A stretch of DNA of 32,593 bases, from contig DAIDJG010000245.1 of assembly GCA_027451445.1 (NCBI GenBank), forward strand, positions 1 to 32,593, read 5' to 3'. This document shows, piece by piece, positions 8,062 through 16,408 of this stretch. Within the stretch, counting starts at the first letter, position 1. The number at the start of each line of letters is the position of its first letter. This stretch comes from Singulisphaera sp. GTDB lineage: Bacteria > Planctomycetota > Planctomycetia > Isosphaerales > Isosphaeraceae. Position numbers and translations under genes: made by a program. The notes below the pieces were generated by a model, which saw only the letters and a list, made by a program, of their open reading frames with translations, searched no databases and had not been told where the DNA came from.

Positions 8062-8130
8062 GTCAAGGGGGACAAGGAGTAACGAGCAGACGATGGATAC
8101 AAGTTGACAGATACGTAAGCCCGTTTGGGC

Positions 8131-9174
8131 TTAATCGGCCGACGCGGCGCCATGCAGGATATCGTCTTCCAGATGCTCGGCCGTGTCGGTGAGGGCGCGG
8201 ACCTGCCGGATGTTGGCGAGATAAAAGAGAAAGCTCACAAGCCCTCCGCCGTACATCAGAACGCGGAACCCCATCATCGCGAGGGCGCCGTCGGGATGGT
8301 TGACAAGCGCAAAAAGCTTGTTGCTCACCTCTTCGCCCAGCCCGAGTGCTCCGAACGGTATCGGCGCGGCCATCGAGAAGAGCGTTAATGGGACCAGGAG
8401 AAGATGATCGGCCAGACTTGGCAGTGCGTTGGGGAACAGAGTCTGGCTAATCACATACCAAGCGAGCACACTCATCCCATGGGTCACGCACGAGAGTCCG
8501 AGGCAACCGCCCACAACGCCGAGCTTTTGACGGTAGGCTTCCGAGACGGCCTTCAACTCGCGCAGCAGGGCCGCGAGTTTCCCGTGTCCTTCGAGCAGTT
8601 GGGGATACCTGCGCGTCAGCGACTGATTGAAGATCGCCGCCAGCCCGATGAAGCCAACTGCGACCGTGCACCAGGCGATCACAATCAATGTCCGAACCTC
8701 AGGGCGTCCCCCCGCTCTGCCCCACGCGGCGATTCCCGCCAAGCCTGCCAGGAGAAAGAGGCCAAGCAGCCCGAGGATGCGATCGATGACCATCGAAGCA
8801 ATCGCGCGCGTGTTATCAATCTTCATCTTTACGAGGTAACCCGCCTTGATCAGGTCGCCTCCCACGGCCCCTGGAATGATCAGGTTGAACAGGTTTCCAA
8901 TGAACCCGAGTAAGACGGCATCGCGCAGGCGGAATGAGCCGTCGAGCACCCTCACGAGCCGGTACCAACGGTAATACGTAAACAGCATCCCCACCACGTA
9001 AATGCCAAATCCCGCAGCGAAAACCCGGCCGTCGAGTGGACGATTAAAGACGTCTCTGATGTTCTTGCTGTGCTTGTTCAAAACCCACGCAAATAGCGCG
9101 AACGCAACAGCGATCAACGCAAGGTTGATGACCAACGACCGGAGACGATGTTTTTTCTGATTCTCGGTGCTCAT
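8131..9174 (-). CDS. Lysylphosphatidylglycerol synthase-type transmembrane protein (flippase-like)
   Basis: Polytopic inner-membrane protein of 347 aa with about eight hydrophobic helices, the first at about residues 13-30. The LPG_synthase_TM/UPF0104 signature is seen in the LLGFIGNLFNLIIPGAVGGD segment (near residues 90-115; shorter window GNLFNLIIPGAVGGD) and in a downstream MVIDRILGL. Members act as lipid or lipid-linked-sugar translocases or as the membrane half of lysyl-PG synthases; no synthetase domain is attached here. The start has GGAAGGAG about 9 nt upstream. It lies 57 nt after hisB on the same strand, so co-transcription with hisCB is likely, but no functional link to histidine synthesis is evident. 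Confidence 0.85.
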   Translation of the reverse strand: MSTENQKKHRLRSLVINLALIAVAFALFAWVLNKHSKNIRDVFNRPLDGRVFAAGFGIYVVGMLFTYYRWYRLVRVLDGSFRLRDAVLLGFIGNLFNLIIPGAVGGDLIKAGYLVKMKIDNTRAIASMVIDRILGLLGLFLLAGLAGIAAWGRAGGRPEVRTLIVIAWCTVAVGFIGLAAIFNQSLTRRYPQLLEGHGKLAALLRELKAVSEAYRQKLGVVGGCLGLSCVTHGMSVLAWYVISQTLFPNALPSLADHLLLVPLTLFSMAAPIPFGALGLGEEVSNKLFALVNHPDGALAMMGFRVLMYGGGLVSFLFYLANIRQVRALTDTAEHLEDDILHGAASAD

Positions 9175-9231
9175 GCGTCTCGGCTCCTTCCGATTCGCGA
9201 AAAGTTCTTTCCGGTGGGCATGCGTTGGCTC

Positions 9232-9822
9232 TCAGAGCGTTCCCTTGGTCGACGGTACGCCTTCCGCCCTCGGGTCGCGCTCACAGGCGTCGCGCAACGC
9301 GCGGGCGAGCCCCTTGAAGATCGCCTCGCTGATATGGTGCGTGTTGCGGCCGTAGTGGAGGAGTACGTGGAGGTTCATGCGTCCCTGGGTACACACGGCC
9401 TGCCAGAAGTCGGCGACGAGTTCGCTGTCGAACGTGCCGATCCGGGGGGCGGGCATGGGGGCGTTCCAGACCCAGTAGGGACGCCCGCCGAGGTCGACGG
9501 CACAGGTCACGAGGGTCTCGTCCATCGGCAAGATCGCGTGACCGTAGCGTCGGATTCCCGCGCGGTCGCCCAGGGCACGGTCGAGGGCTTGCCCAAGGCA
9601 GATCCCCACGTCCTCCGTGGAGTGGTGCGCGTCAACGTGAAGATCGCCGGTGCACGCGACATCGAGGTCCATCAGCGAATGGCGGGCAAAGAGTTCGAGC
9701 ATGTGATCGAGAAAGCCGACCCCCGTCGCCGTCTGGGCGCGGCCCTGACCGTCGAGGTTCAACGAGAGTCGAATATCCGTCTCGCGCGTCTGGCGCGCGA
9801 TTTCCGCAGTTCGATTCGCCAC
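9232..9822 (-). CDS. hisB: Imidazoleglycerol-phosphate dehydratase
   Basis: Dehydrates imidazole glycerol phosphate to imidazole acetol phosphate in histidine biosynthesis; cytoplasmic Mn-dependent multimer in the family. Metal-binding motifs are present: [21 protein letters not shown], and near the end [15 protein letters not shown]. The GTG at 9822 gives 196 aa starting [12 protein letters not shown], which matches the usual length and N-terminus. The frame extends upstream to GTG 9861 (GGAG at about 8 nt) and TTG 9876, so the start is uncertain. It follows hisC on the same strand with a gap of about 70 nt. It is the monofunctional type, with no phosphatase domain. Confidence 0.95.
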   Translation of the reverse strand: MANRTAEIARQTRETDIRLSLNLDGQGRAQTATGVGFLDHMLELFARHSLMDLDVACTGDLHVDAHHSTEDVGICLGQALDRALGDRAGIRRYGHAILPMDETLVTCAVDLGGRPYWVWNAPMPAPRIGTFDSELVADFWQAVCTQGRMNLHVLLHYGRNTHHISEAIFKGLARALRDACERDPRAEGVPSTKGTL

Positions 9823-9889
9823 GGCGTTTCGTCCAGCCCAGAAATAAGGAGTGACTGTCACCTGACTCCGCCTCAAGCGGACGTTGAGG

Positions 9890-10960
9890 CTACCATACTT
9901 TGGGAGAATCCGCTCCCCCGAGTAGCTCGCGCAGTACGGCTTCGAGCCGGTCGATCTCCGCTTCCGTGCCGACCGTGATCCTCAAACCGTCAGGCCGGCC
10001 GGGGTAGCGCATCAGGCGGACGAGGATCCGTCGCTCCTTCAGGCTCTGATAGACCGCTGAAGCCGGAGGACCGCCGGTGCACCATACAAAGTTCGACTGG
10101 CTGTCGGGAAGGTCGTAACCGAGTGAGCGCATCAGGTTGGTGAGACGCCGACGCGTGGAGAGGATTTTTGAGCGGGTCTGAGCGAGGTATTCCTGGTCGT
10201 CGAGCGCGGCGGCCCCACCGATCAGGGTGAGCGTGTTGCAGTTATACGAGTCCTTCACTTTGATCAGGCCGGCCACGACCTCCGGCTGGGCAATCAGGTA
10301 GCCGAGCCTCAGGCCAGCCAGGCTGTACCCTTTGCTAAAGCTGCGCGTGACGATCACGTTGGGATGGCGCGCGACCAGACCCACACACGACGTTTCCGCG
10401 AAGTCGGCGTACGCCTCATCGACGACGAGAGGGCCGTCGAAGTTTTGCGCGATCTCACTAACGGAATCCGGCGAGAGCGCGGTCCCGGACGGGCTGTTCG
10501 GGTTGGCGAGGAATGCGAGCTTGGCCCCCGAGGCGAGGAAGGCCGCGGGATCCAGGCTCCAGTCGGGCCGATATTCGACGGCAACTTCCCGCGCATTTTG
10601 GAGCTCAACGAGCGTGCGGTAGAGAATGTAGCTGGGCGTCGGACAGAGGACGGGGTCTCCAGGGCCGGCGAACGCCCGCGTGATTATCGTCAAGAGGTCG
10701 TCCGAGCCATTACCGGCAAGCACCATGTCGGGCTCGACCCCGTGCAGCCGTGCGGCCGTTTCGCGAAAGTTCGTCGCGACAGGGTCCGGATAGAGACGCA
10801 AGCGGTCGGTCAATGCCCGCCCGATGGCGTCGAGGGCTTTCGGTGAGGGAGGATAAGGGTTCTCATTCGTGTTCAGCTTGATAAAACCGCCATCGCGCGG
10901 TTGCTCGCCCGGGACGTACCCGGCCATGCGGTCGATGTGCGGTTGAAAGTAACGGCTCAT
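9890..10960 (-). CDS. hisC: Histidinol-phosphate aminotransferase
   Basis: PLP enzyme of fold type I that converts imidazole acetol phosphate to L-histidinol phosphate with glutamate. 356 aa from the ATG at 10960, which gives the family-like start [20 protein letters not shown]. Visible landmarks are [11 protein letters not shown] (about 31-40), the cofactor-pocket NPNSPSG (about 153-159), DEAYADF (Asp about 181) and the PLP lysine in [16 protein letters not shown] (Lys about 210). The upstream in-frame ATGs (10993, 11071) translate the repeat-filled gap and are rejected as starts. The Shine-Dalgarno is weak. It is first of a hisC-hisB-membrane-protein run. Confidence 0.95.
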   Translation of the reverse strand: MSRYFQPHIDRMAGYVPGEQPRDGGFIKLNTNENPYPPSPKALDAIGRALTDRLRLYPDPVATNFRETAARLHGVEPDMVLAGNGSDDLLTIITRAFAGPGDPVLCPTPSYILYRTLVELQNAREVAVEYRPDWSLDPAAFLASGAKLAFLANPNSPSGTALSPDSVSEIAQNFDGPLVVDEAYADFAETSCVGLVARHPNVIVTRSFSKGYSLAGLRLGYLIAQPEVVAGLIKVKDSYNCNTLTLIGGAAALDDQEYLAQTRSKILSTRRRLTNLMRSLGYDLPDSQSNFVWCTGGPPASAVYQSLKERRILVRLMRYPGRPDGLRITVGTEAEIDRLEAVLRELLGGADSPKVW

Positions 10961-11019
10961 GGAGAGAGATCTCGGGGTATTCCGGCGCGCCATTGGCGAT
11001 CGGGGCAGGTTACTTAATG

Positions 11020-11185
11020 ACAAATGCAAAATGGCAGATGGAAGATGCAATATGGCAAATGGAAGATGCAATATGGCAGATGCCGAAACAGCGGCGACAG
11101 CCTAATTCTTGGGTTCGTGCAATGGTCCGTTAGGCATCGTCTGACATTTCGCATCTGCCATTTTGCATCTCGCATCTAGCATTTT
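11020..11185. repeat. Short tandem repeats and their inverted copy upstream of hisC
   Basis: From about 11020 the words ATGCAAAATGGCAGATGGAAG, ATGCAATATGGCAAATGGAAG and ATGCAATATGGCAGATG follow one another in a step of 21-22 bases. From about 11149 the inverted version appears (GCATCTGCCATTTTGCATC, then GCATCTAGCATTTTGC). The two blocks could pair as a long imperfect hairpin. They fill most of the 235-bp gap between the acetyltransferase and hisC, and are AT-rich compared with the flanks. Confidence 0.75.
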
Positions 11186-11195
11186 GCTAGGGTTG

Positions 11196-11690
11196 TTAGA
11201 TTCGAGGCGGGGCGAGCTCTGCGAGCCGTTGGAGCGAGGTCTCATCGATGCGGTAGACCGTCCAGTCGCTGAGTGGCTGGGCACCTTGCGAGCGGTAGAA
11301 GCCGATGGCGGGCTGGTTCCAGTCCAGCACCGACCATTCGAGCCGCCCAAATCCACGGTCGATCGCCTCCTTGGCGACGGCGGCGAGCAAGGACTTGCCG
11401 ATGCCCTGTCCCCGGTACGCTTCGCGCACGAAGATGTCCTCGAGGTAGAGCCCGGGCTGACCTCGAAACGTGGAAAACGTCACGAAATACAGCGCAAACC
11501 CAGCCGGCTCGCCGCCCATTTCGGCGAGGATCGCCTCGGCGAACGGCCGAGGGCCAAACAGGTGCGAGCGCAGTGCGTCGGGGGTCGCCCGGGCGAAATC
11601 CTCCAGATGCTCGTAGACGGCCAACTCATGAATCAGGCGCACCAGTGCCTCGGCATCATCGGGACGGCATGGGCGAATCGTCGCAGTCAT
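11196..11690 (-). CDS. GNAT-family N-acetyltransferase (SSAT-like)
   Basis: Acetyl-CoA-dependent acetyltransferase of 164 aa. Motif A reads YLEDIFVREAYRGQGIGKSL (about residues 82-101), and RLEWSVLDWNQPAIGFY follows, the pattern typical of the spermidine/thialysine N-acetyltransferase subgroup; an amine or amino-acid analogue substrate is therefore possible but unproven. Its ATG overlaps the stop of the upstream LRR gene (11687-11690, ATGA), which indicates translational coupling. It is a paralogue of the GNAT at 2592-3077 and keeps the conserved DWN stretch that the other lacks. Confidence 0.92.
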   Translation of the reverse strand: MTATIRPCRPDDAEALVRLIHELAVYEHLEDFARATPDALRSHLFGPRPFAEAILAEMGGEPAGFALYFVTFSTFRGQPGLYLEDIFVREAYRGQGIGKSLLAAVAKEAIDRGFGRLEWSVLDWNQPAIGFYRSQGAQPLSDWTVYRIDETSLQRLAELAPPRI

Positions 11691-12451
11691 TCGCCGGTGT
11701 TCTCCTTCGTTCGACTGATGTCCACGTTGGGCAACGCCGCCCTCAACTCCGTGGCACCCGTGAGAGTGACCCGTGTCTCGGAGACATCCAACGTCTTCAG
11801 ATTCGTTAAACCTTTGAGATGTCGCAAGCCGGCATCGGTCACTCGTGTCCGCTCGAGGTTCAAGAGTTCGAGGCTGGTCATGCCCTCGAGGTGGGCAAGG
11901 CCGTCATCCGTAATCGGGTTGCCGACGAGAATCAACTCGCGCAGCTTCGTTAGCGGCTTCACGTGCTTCAGGGCCTTGTCGGAGAGAAGCGGCGGAGGCG
12001 CGGTCACGCCGCCCACGGGACCATCCACACGCGTCAAATCGAGGACTTGCAGGTCGGGGAGCAATTTGAGGTCCCTCAGGCCGAGCTCGCTGATATCGAA
12101 CGCGTTCGCGAGATCGAGCGATTCTAAACGATGGAGGCCCGTCATCCTCGCCATGTCCAAATTCGTAAACCGTCCGTCCGTTCGAGAGTTGACCGAGAAC
12201 GACACGCTCGTGAATCCGCCTTGCTTCCAGTTGTCTTCGTTGATCACCCAGTCGACGCTCGCGCCGGAGGCCATCAAGTACAGCGTGGACCGAAGATGCT
12301 TGAAAACGGGCGGCCCCAGGATGAGTGAGACCAGAATGAGAACGGCCAGAACCATCCGTGCAACCCAGCTCCGGACTTGCCGCCGGCGTCTGAAGCGCAT
12401 CGCGTCTTCGGGAGTAATGATCGGCTCGGCTGAGATTGTCGCGGTACTCAT
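11687..12451 (-). CDS. Membrane-anchored leucine-rich-repeat protein
   Basis: 254 aa from the ATG at 12451, which has GGGAGG about 8-9 nt upstream; the in-frame ATG at 12493 would start inside hisD. A basic cytoplasmic head (FRRRRQVR) is followed by one hydrophobic helix (about residues 30-50), so the rest is probably extracytoplasmic. The C-terminal two thirds hold at least four leucine-rich repeats, for example LESLDLANAFDISELGLRDL, LRELILVGNPITDDGLAHL, LELLNLERTRVTDAGLRHL and LKTLDVSETRV. The repeats are of the TDAGL type, abundant in planctomycetes. Such proteins usually mediate binding; the partner is unknown. It starts 25 nt after the hisD stop. Confidence 0.85.
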   Translation of the reverse strand: MSTATISAEPIITPEDAMRFRRRRQVRSWVARMVLAVLILVSLILGPPVFKHLRSTLYLMASGASVDWVINEDNWKQGGFTSVSFSVNSRTDGRFTNLDMARMTGLHRLESLDLANAFDISELGLRDLKLLPDLQVLDLTRVDGPVGGVTAPPPLLSDKALKHVKPLTKLRELILVGNPITDDGLAHLEGMTSLELLNLERTRVTDAGLRHLKGLTNLKTLDVSETRVTLTGATELRAALPNVDISRTKENTGE

Positions 12452-12476
12452 CCACCTGCCTCCCTTTCCCCGGCCA

Positions 12477-13853
12477 TTACTGGTCCGCGGCAAAGTCCTC
12501 CAGCCGCACGTCCACGCTGTATCGATGCGCGGTCAGACCTTCCTTGTCGGCGAGCATGCGCACGTCGGGTGCGATGGCAGCGAGGCCTTCCCGATTCACA
12601 TAGATCAGGCTCGTTCGTTTCAAAAAATCGTTGGAGCAAAGCCCGGAGGCCCAGCGCGCCGTGCCGCCGGTCGGCAAGACGTGCGACGGGCCGGCGGCGT
12701 AATCGCCAACAGCCACAGGCGTGTCATGCCCGAGGAAAATCGCGCCCGCGTTCGTCAGTCGTTCGGCGAGCCGGTCGGGGTCGGACGTCGAAACATGGAG
12801 GTGCTCGGGGGCGATCTGGTTCGAAAGCGCGATGGCTTCCTCCTCATCACGGACCAGGATCAACGCGCCGAATTTCTCGAGGCTATCGCGCGCCAGATCA
12901 CCTCGGCTGAGGCGTTCGAGCTGCACGACGAGGGCGTCGGCCACCCGGTCGATGAGATCGGCTTCCCAGGTGATCAGAATACTGGCGCCCGGAGAGTGCT
13001 CGGCCTGACTGATCAGGTCCGATGCGACGAAGCGCGGGTCGGCTGTCCAGTCGGCGATCAAGACGACCTCGCTCGGTCCCGCGATGCTATCGATATCGAC
13101 CTCGCCGTAAACCTGCCGCTTGGCCAACGCGACGAACAGGTTTCCGGGCCCGACGATCTTGTCGACCGCCGGGATCCCCGCCGCACCGTAGGCCAGGGCC
13201 GCGACCGCCTGTGCGCCGCCGATCCGATGCACTTCCGTGACACCCAACGTGTGGCACGCCGCGAGCAGGTCCGTGTTGTACCCTCCAAACGGCGTGGGAG
13301 GCACGACCACGGCAATCTCTTCGACCCCAGCCGCTTGTGCGGGCACAACCGTCATCAGCAACGACGAGGGATAGGCCGCCGCCCCGCCGGGAATGCAAAC
13401 GCCGACGCGCCGGAGCGGACGATACCGCAGTTGCAGCTCGCTGTTCGGCCCTTGCCGCATGATGGCGTCGCGATTGAGGATGCCCGACTGAAACGCAAGG
13501 ATATTGTTGCGTACCCTCCGGAGCGTGCGCAAGTACGCGGGGTCCGCCAACTGGTGGGCGTTCGCAAGCTCTTCGGGCGTGACGTGCACCTCGTGCGGTT
13601 CAAGCGTCACGTTGTCGAGCTTCGCGGTGTACTCGAGCACCGCGTCGAGCCCTCGGCACTGCACGTCGGCGCAAATGCGCTCGACGACCTGCTGGGGGGT
13701 GAGCGGCTCACCGAACGCCGCGATCGTGCGAGCCCGGCCCTGGGGACTGACCAGGTTGCCCTTTGGGCTGAGCTGGCGCCGGAGCTCCTGGATGGCCTCG
13801 CGCGCATCGACACTGGCGCAATCAATTCGGCAAATATTCAGGGTCGTGGACAT
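12477..13853 (-). CDS. hisD: Histidinol dehydrogenase
   Basis: Zn- and NAD-dependent enzyme that oxidises L-histidinol to L-histidine, the last step of the pathway. 458 aa, slightly longer than the usual 430 because of an N-terminal extension of about 20 residues. Key residues are in place: zinc ligands Gln and His in SQAEHSPGA (283, 286), Asp 384 in VGDYAAGPSH, His 443 near the C-terminus, and the catalytic Glu-His in APEHLHV (350-351). The NAD-site glycines (VCIPGGAAAYPSS, KIVGPGN) are present. First gene of a minus-strand unit hisD-LRR-GNAT, divergent from the threonine aldolase gene. Confidence 0.97.
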   Translation of the reverse strand: MSTTLNICRIDCASVDAREAIQELRRQLSPKGNLVSPQGRARTIAAFGEPLTPQQVVERICADVQCRGLDAVLEYTAKLDNVTLEPHEVHVTPEELANAHQLADPAYLRTLRRVRNNILAFQSGILNRDAIMRQGPNSELQLRYRPLRRVGVCIPGGAAAYPSSLLMTVVPAQAAGVEEIAVVVPPTPFGGYNTDLLAACHTLGVTEVHRIGGAQAVAALAYGAAGIPAVDKIVGPGNLFVALAKRQVYGEVDIDSIAGPSEVVLIADWTADPRFVASDLISQAEHSPGASILITWEADLIDRVADALVVQLERLSRGDLARDSLEKFGALILVRDEEEAIALSNQIAPEHLHVSTSDPDRLAERLTNAGAIFLGHDTPVAVGDYAAGPSHVLPTGGTARWASGLCSNDFLKRTSLIYVNREGLAAIAPDVRMLADKEGLTAHRYSVDVRLEDFAADQ

Positions 13854-13889
13854 CGATCGCGGGCTCTCCGCCGGGGTTGGAATGGACCT

Positions 13890-13897
13890 ATTCTATA
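13890..13897 (-). promoter_or_regulatory. Possible -10 element of hisD
   Basis: TATAGAAT on the minus strand, 37-44 nt upstream of the hisD ATG, in the divergent hisD/ltaE spacer. No clear -35 hexamer lies at the expected distance, so this is a weak call. Confidence 0.3.
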
Positions 13898-13944
13898 GGC
13901 GCGAAGCGGCCTCGTCTTTATTTTTTTCGGCGAAGTTCCGAAGG

Positions 13945-13969
13945 GGCTGTCGCGAGAACCTCGACAGCC
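13945..13969. promoter_or_regulatory. Inverted repeat in the hisD/ltaE divergent spacer
   Basis: GGCTGTCG (13945-13952) and its exact complement CGACAGCC (13962-13969) are separated by nine bases. A TACAAT hexamer that could be the ltaE -10 begins five bases later, at 13974. The position, between two divergent starts, suits an operator; no family-specific motif is recognised. Confidence 0.4.
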
Positions 13970-14021
13970 GGTTTACAATGTCTTCCCTGCGTGGTTTTTG
14001 CCATCTTTTGAGGCGTGAGTC

Positions 14022-15074
14022 ATGACCCAGCGCGTGATCGACCTGCGTTCCGACACCGTCACCAAGCCCACACCGGCGATGCGCCGGGCGATGGCCGAGG
14101 CGGAGGTCGGCGACGACGTGCTCGGCGAAGACCCGACCGTCAACCTGCTTCAACAACGCACGGCAGAGCTGCTGGGCAAGGAGTCCGCACTCTTCGTACC
14201 GACAGGAACGATGGCAAACCAGATTGCCGTTGGAATCCACGCGCGGCCGGGAGACGAGCTGATCTGTAGTGCGATCTCTCATATCTACGTATGGGAGGGG
14301 GGCGGAATTGCGCGGCTATCGGGTGTAACGACCCGCACCGTCGAGGGCTCGAGTGGTCTGATTCATGCGAACGACCTCGCGGGGAAGATCCGTCCGGACG
14401 ACGGCCATTACGTCCGCACGCGACTTGTGACTCTCGAAAACACACATAATCGAGGCGGCGGACGCGTCCATCCGATCGAGGACGTTGCGGCCATCTCATC
14501 GTGGGCCAAGGCGCACGGGCTCGCATTGCACCTAGACGGCGCAAGGCTCATGAACGCGGTAGCGGCAACCGGCGTGTCGGCCCGCGAGTGGGGGCGGCAC
14601 TTTGACACCGTCTCCATTTGCTATTCGAAGGGCCTGGGCGCTCCCGTCGGCTCGGCCATCGCGGGGACGGCCGAGGCAATGAAGGCCGCCCATCGGCTCC
14701 GCAAGGTGTTCGGCGGTGGGATGCGCCAGGCGGGCGTGATCGCGGCGGCAGCGTTACACGCCCTGGAGCACCACGTCGATCGGCTTGTCGAAGATCACGA
14801 GAACGCCCGGATCCTTGCCCATGCGGTCGAGGCGACGGAAGGGTTGGGGCTTGAATCGGGGATGCCGGACACGAACCTGATCTGGGTCGTGGTGTCTCCT
14901 CAATTGGGGACGGCGGCGGAAGTCGTTTCGCGATTGCGGGCCGACGGTGTGCTCGTGTCGGCACTCGGTCCCCAGGTCCTTCGTGCGTGCACGCACCTCG
15001 ACGTCTCCCGCTCCGACGTCGAGCGCGCGGCCGAGGCGTTCCGCCGGCTGGGGAAGGTCCGAGTGTCGGCGTAG
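14022..15074 (+). CDS. ltaE: Low-specificity L-threonine aldolase
   Basis: PLP enzyme (beta-eliminating lyase fold) that cleaves L-threonine and L-allo-threonine to glycine and acetaldehyde. 350 aa, the usual size. The N-terminus [16 protein letters not shown] is diagnostic, with [11 protein letters not shown] next. The pocket residues follow the family: SHIYVWE (His about 87, which stacks on PLP), LHLDGAR (Asp about 172, Arg about 175) and [14 protein letters not shown] (PLP lysine about 203). GAGG lies 9-10 nt upstream of the ATG. It is followed 25 nt later by endonuclease V on the same strand. Confidence 0.95.
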   Translation: MTQRVIDLRSDTVTKPTPAMRRAMAEAEVGDDVLGEDPTVNLLQQRTAELLGKESALFVPTGTMANQIAVGIHARPGDELICSAISHIYVWEGGGIARLSGVTTRTVEGSSGLIHANDLAGKIRPDDGHYVRTRLVTLENTHNRGGGRVHPIEDVAAISSWAKAHGLALHLDGARLMNAVAATGVSAREWGRHFDTVSICYSKGLGAPVGSAIAGTAEAMKAAHRLRKVFGGGMRQAGVIAAAALHALEHHVDRLVEDHENARILAHAVEATEGLGLESGMPDTNLIWVVVSPQLGTAAEVVSRLRADGVLVSALGPQVLRACTHLDVSRSDVERAAEAFRRLGKVRVSA

Positions 15075-15099
15075 TAGGAACGACGATTTCGGAGTTGCG

Positions 15100-15798
15100 A
15101 TGAGGCTTCGCGCGCTGCACGACTGGACTTTGACCACGGCCGAGGCAAGGGACCTCCAGCTCAAGTTGGCGCCCAAGATTAACACAAAGACGCCGCTGAA
15201 GCCGTGGAGGACCGTCGCCGCGGCGGATGTCTCGTACAACAAGTTCGATCCCTGGTTGTACGCCGCCGTCGTCGTGATGAAAGCGGATACGTTCGAACTG
15301 ATCGAGCGCGTAGGGGTCGTCCGCGAGGCGACATTCCCTTACGTGCCCGGCCTGTTGACGTTTCGAGAGGCCCCCGCCGTGCTTGAGGCGTTTGCACAGT
15401 TGAAAACGACTCCGGATGTGATTCTGTGCGATGGGCAGGGGATCGCGCACCCGAGGCGGATTGGGCTCGCAAGCCACCTGGGGCTTTGGCTCAACGTGCC
15501 AACGATTGGCTGCGCCAAGTCACGTTACATCGGCGAGTACGACGAACCGGGACCGGAGCGTGGCGCGCGATCGCCGTTGGTCGACGACGGGGAAGTGATT
15601 GGGGCCGTCTTGCGATCGCGTGCGAAGGTCCAGCCGTTGTTCGTCTCCGCCGGCCACAGAATCGATCTGGAGGGTGCGATTTCGGTCGTTCTTGATTGTG
15701 CCGTGAAGTATCGCATCCCGGTGCCCGCTGCCGCGGCGCACGGGTTCGTCAACGAATTGCGTCGGGCCGCCGTCGAAGGGAAGCCGCTGCCGGTATGA
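15100..15798 (+). CDS. nfi: Endonuclease V
   Basis: DNA repair nuclease that nicks the second phosphodiester 3' of deoxyinosine and other deaminated bases. 232 aa from the ATG at 15100 (GGAG upstream); an earlier in-frame start at 14947 lies inside ltaE and is rejected. The catalytic acids occupy near-standard positions: Asp 43 in AAADVSYNK, Glu 90 in YVPGLLTFREAP (with Tyr 81, the strand-wedging motif) and Asp 111 in LCDGQGIAHPRRIGLASH. Lys 140 in GCAKSRYIG also matches. The protein looks fully active. Confidence 0.95.
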   Translation: MRLRALHDWTLTTAEARDLQLKLAPKINTKTPLKPWRTVAAADVSYNKFDPWLYAAVVVMKADTFELIERVGVVREATFPYVPGLLTFREAPAVLEAFAQLKTTPDVILCDGQGIAHPRRIGLASHLGLWLNVPTIGCAKSRYIGEYDEPGPERGARSPLVDDGEVIGAVLRSRAKVQPLFVSAGHRIDLEGAISVVLDCAVKYRIPVPAAAAHGFVNELRRAAVEGKPLPV

Positions 15799-15970
15799 CC
15801 GACCGATTGATCTTGCCGGCCTGGGGGGGTTCGGTTAGGTTCCGGCCCGTTTTTCCTGAGATGGCCGCACCTCGCGCCGAACTGACCCTGGCCGGGGACT
15901 TCTCGATAGGTCAGGCCGTCCGGGAAAAACCGGTGGATCGGATCAGACCCTCAAGGACGGGGACCTTCTG

Positions 15971-16333
15971 TTGCGGATCGGGCGCCGCGGTTGGATCGCG
16001 CTCTCGCTTTCCGTCTGGCTTTCAGGATGCGGTTCGATGCCCCGATCCTTCCGGGGAATCACCGATCCTTCCGGGGTTGTGCGCGCCCGTGCGGCTGGTC
16101 TCGGCGAAGGATTGCCGCAAACGGTCGTGATCCCCGCGCTGATTGGACGGTTGGATGATCCCGATACCGTGGTTCAGCTCTCGGCGAACGAGGAACTGAA
16201 ACGCGTCACCGGTCAGGACTTCGGGTTCCGTGCGTGGAACGATCTCGAAGAGCGGCGTGCTGCGGTGGAGCGCTGGCGCTCCTGGTGGAATCGCCGCCAA
16301 GCCGGTCTGGGCAGTTCCCGCCAGAAATATTAA
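15971..16333 (+). CDS. Small lipoprotein with HEAT-like segment
   Basis: 120 aa predicted lipoprotein. The TTG at 15971 is chosen because it gives a complete signal peptide (RRGW then a hydrophobic stretch) ending in the lipobox LSGC with the lipidated Cys at position 20; AAGGACGGGG lies upstream. The mature part contains VIPALIGRLDDPDTVVQLSANEELKRVTG, a single HEAT/PBS-lyase-like helical pair (shorter core: ALIGRLDDPDTVVQLSA), and a WRSWWN tail. I recall similar short lipoproteins in planctomycetes. Likely a membrane-anchored binding protein; function unknown. Confidence 0.65.
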   Translation: MRIGRRGWIALSLSVWLSGCGSMPRSFRGITDPSGVVRARAAGLGEGLPQTVVIPALIGRLDDPDTVVQLSANEELKRVTGQDFGFRAWNDLEERRAAVERWRSWWNRRQAGLGSSRQKY

Positions 16334-16408
16334 AGTACCCCGCCGAATCGGCCGACCGGCCGCCCCGAAATCCCTCGTAGTGCTGACGGTCAAGGAAGGA
16401 CCGACACC

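Larger units (their letters stand above)
7098..8130. other. 1033-bp gene-poor region packed with palindromes and repeats
   Basis: No recognisable gene on either strand between the DUF3987-like gene and the membrane-protein gene. The left part holds a GGCCGGC hairpin (7128-7145) and a nested palindromic element (about 7200-7340). The right end holds a diverged direct repeat at 7981-8061. The stretch 7400-7970 shows no feature I can name; frames there of up to 141 codons have arginine/serine-rich translations with no family resemblance. Confidence 0.6.

Noticed and set aside
11163-13898. 911-codon plus-strand open frame
   Set aside because: Antisense to GNAT, LRR and hisD genes, all of which show clear conserved motifs on the other strand.
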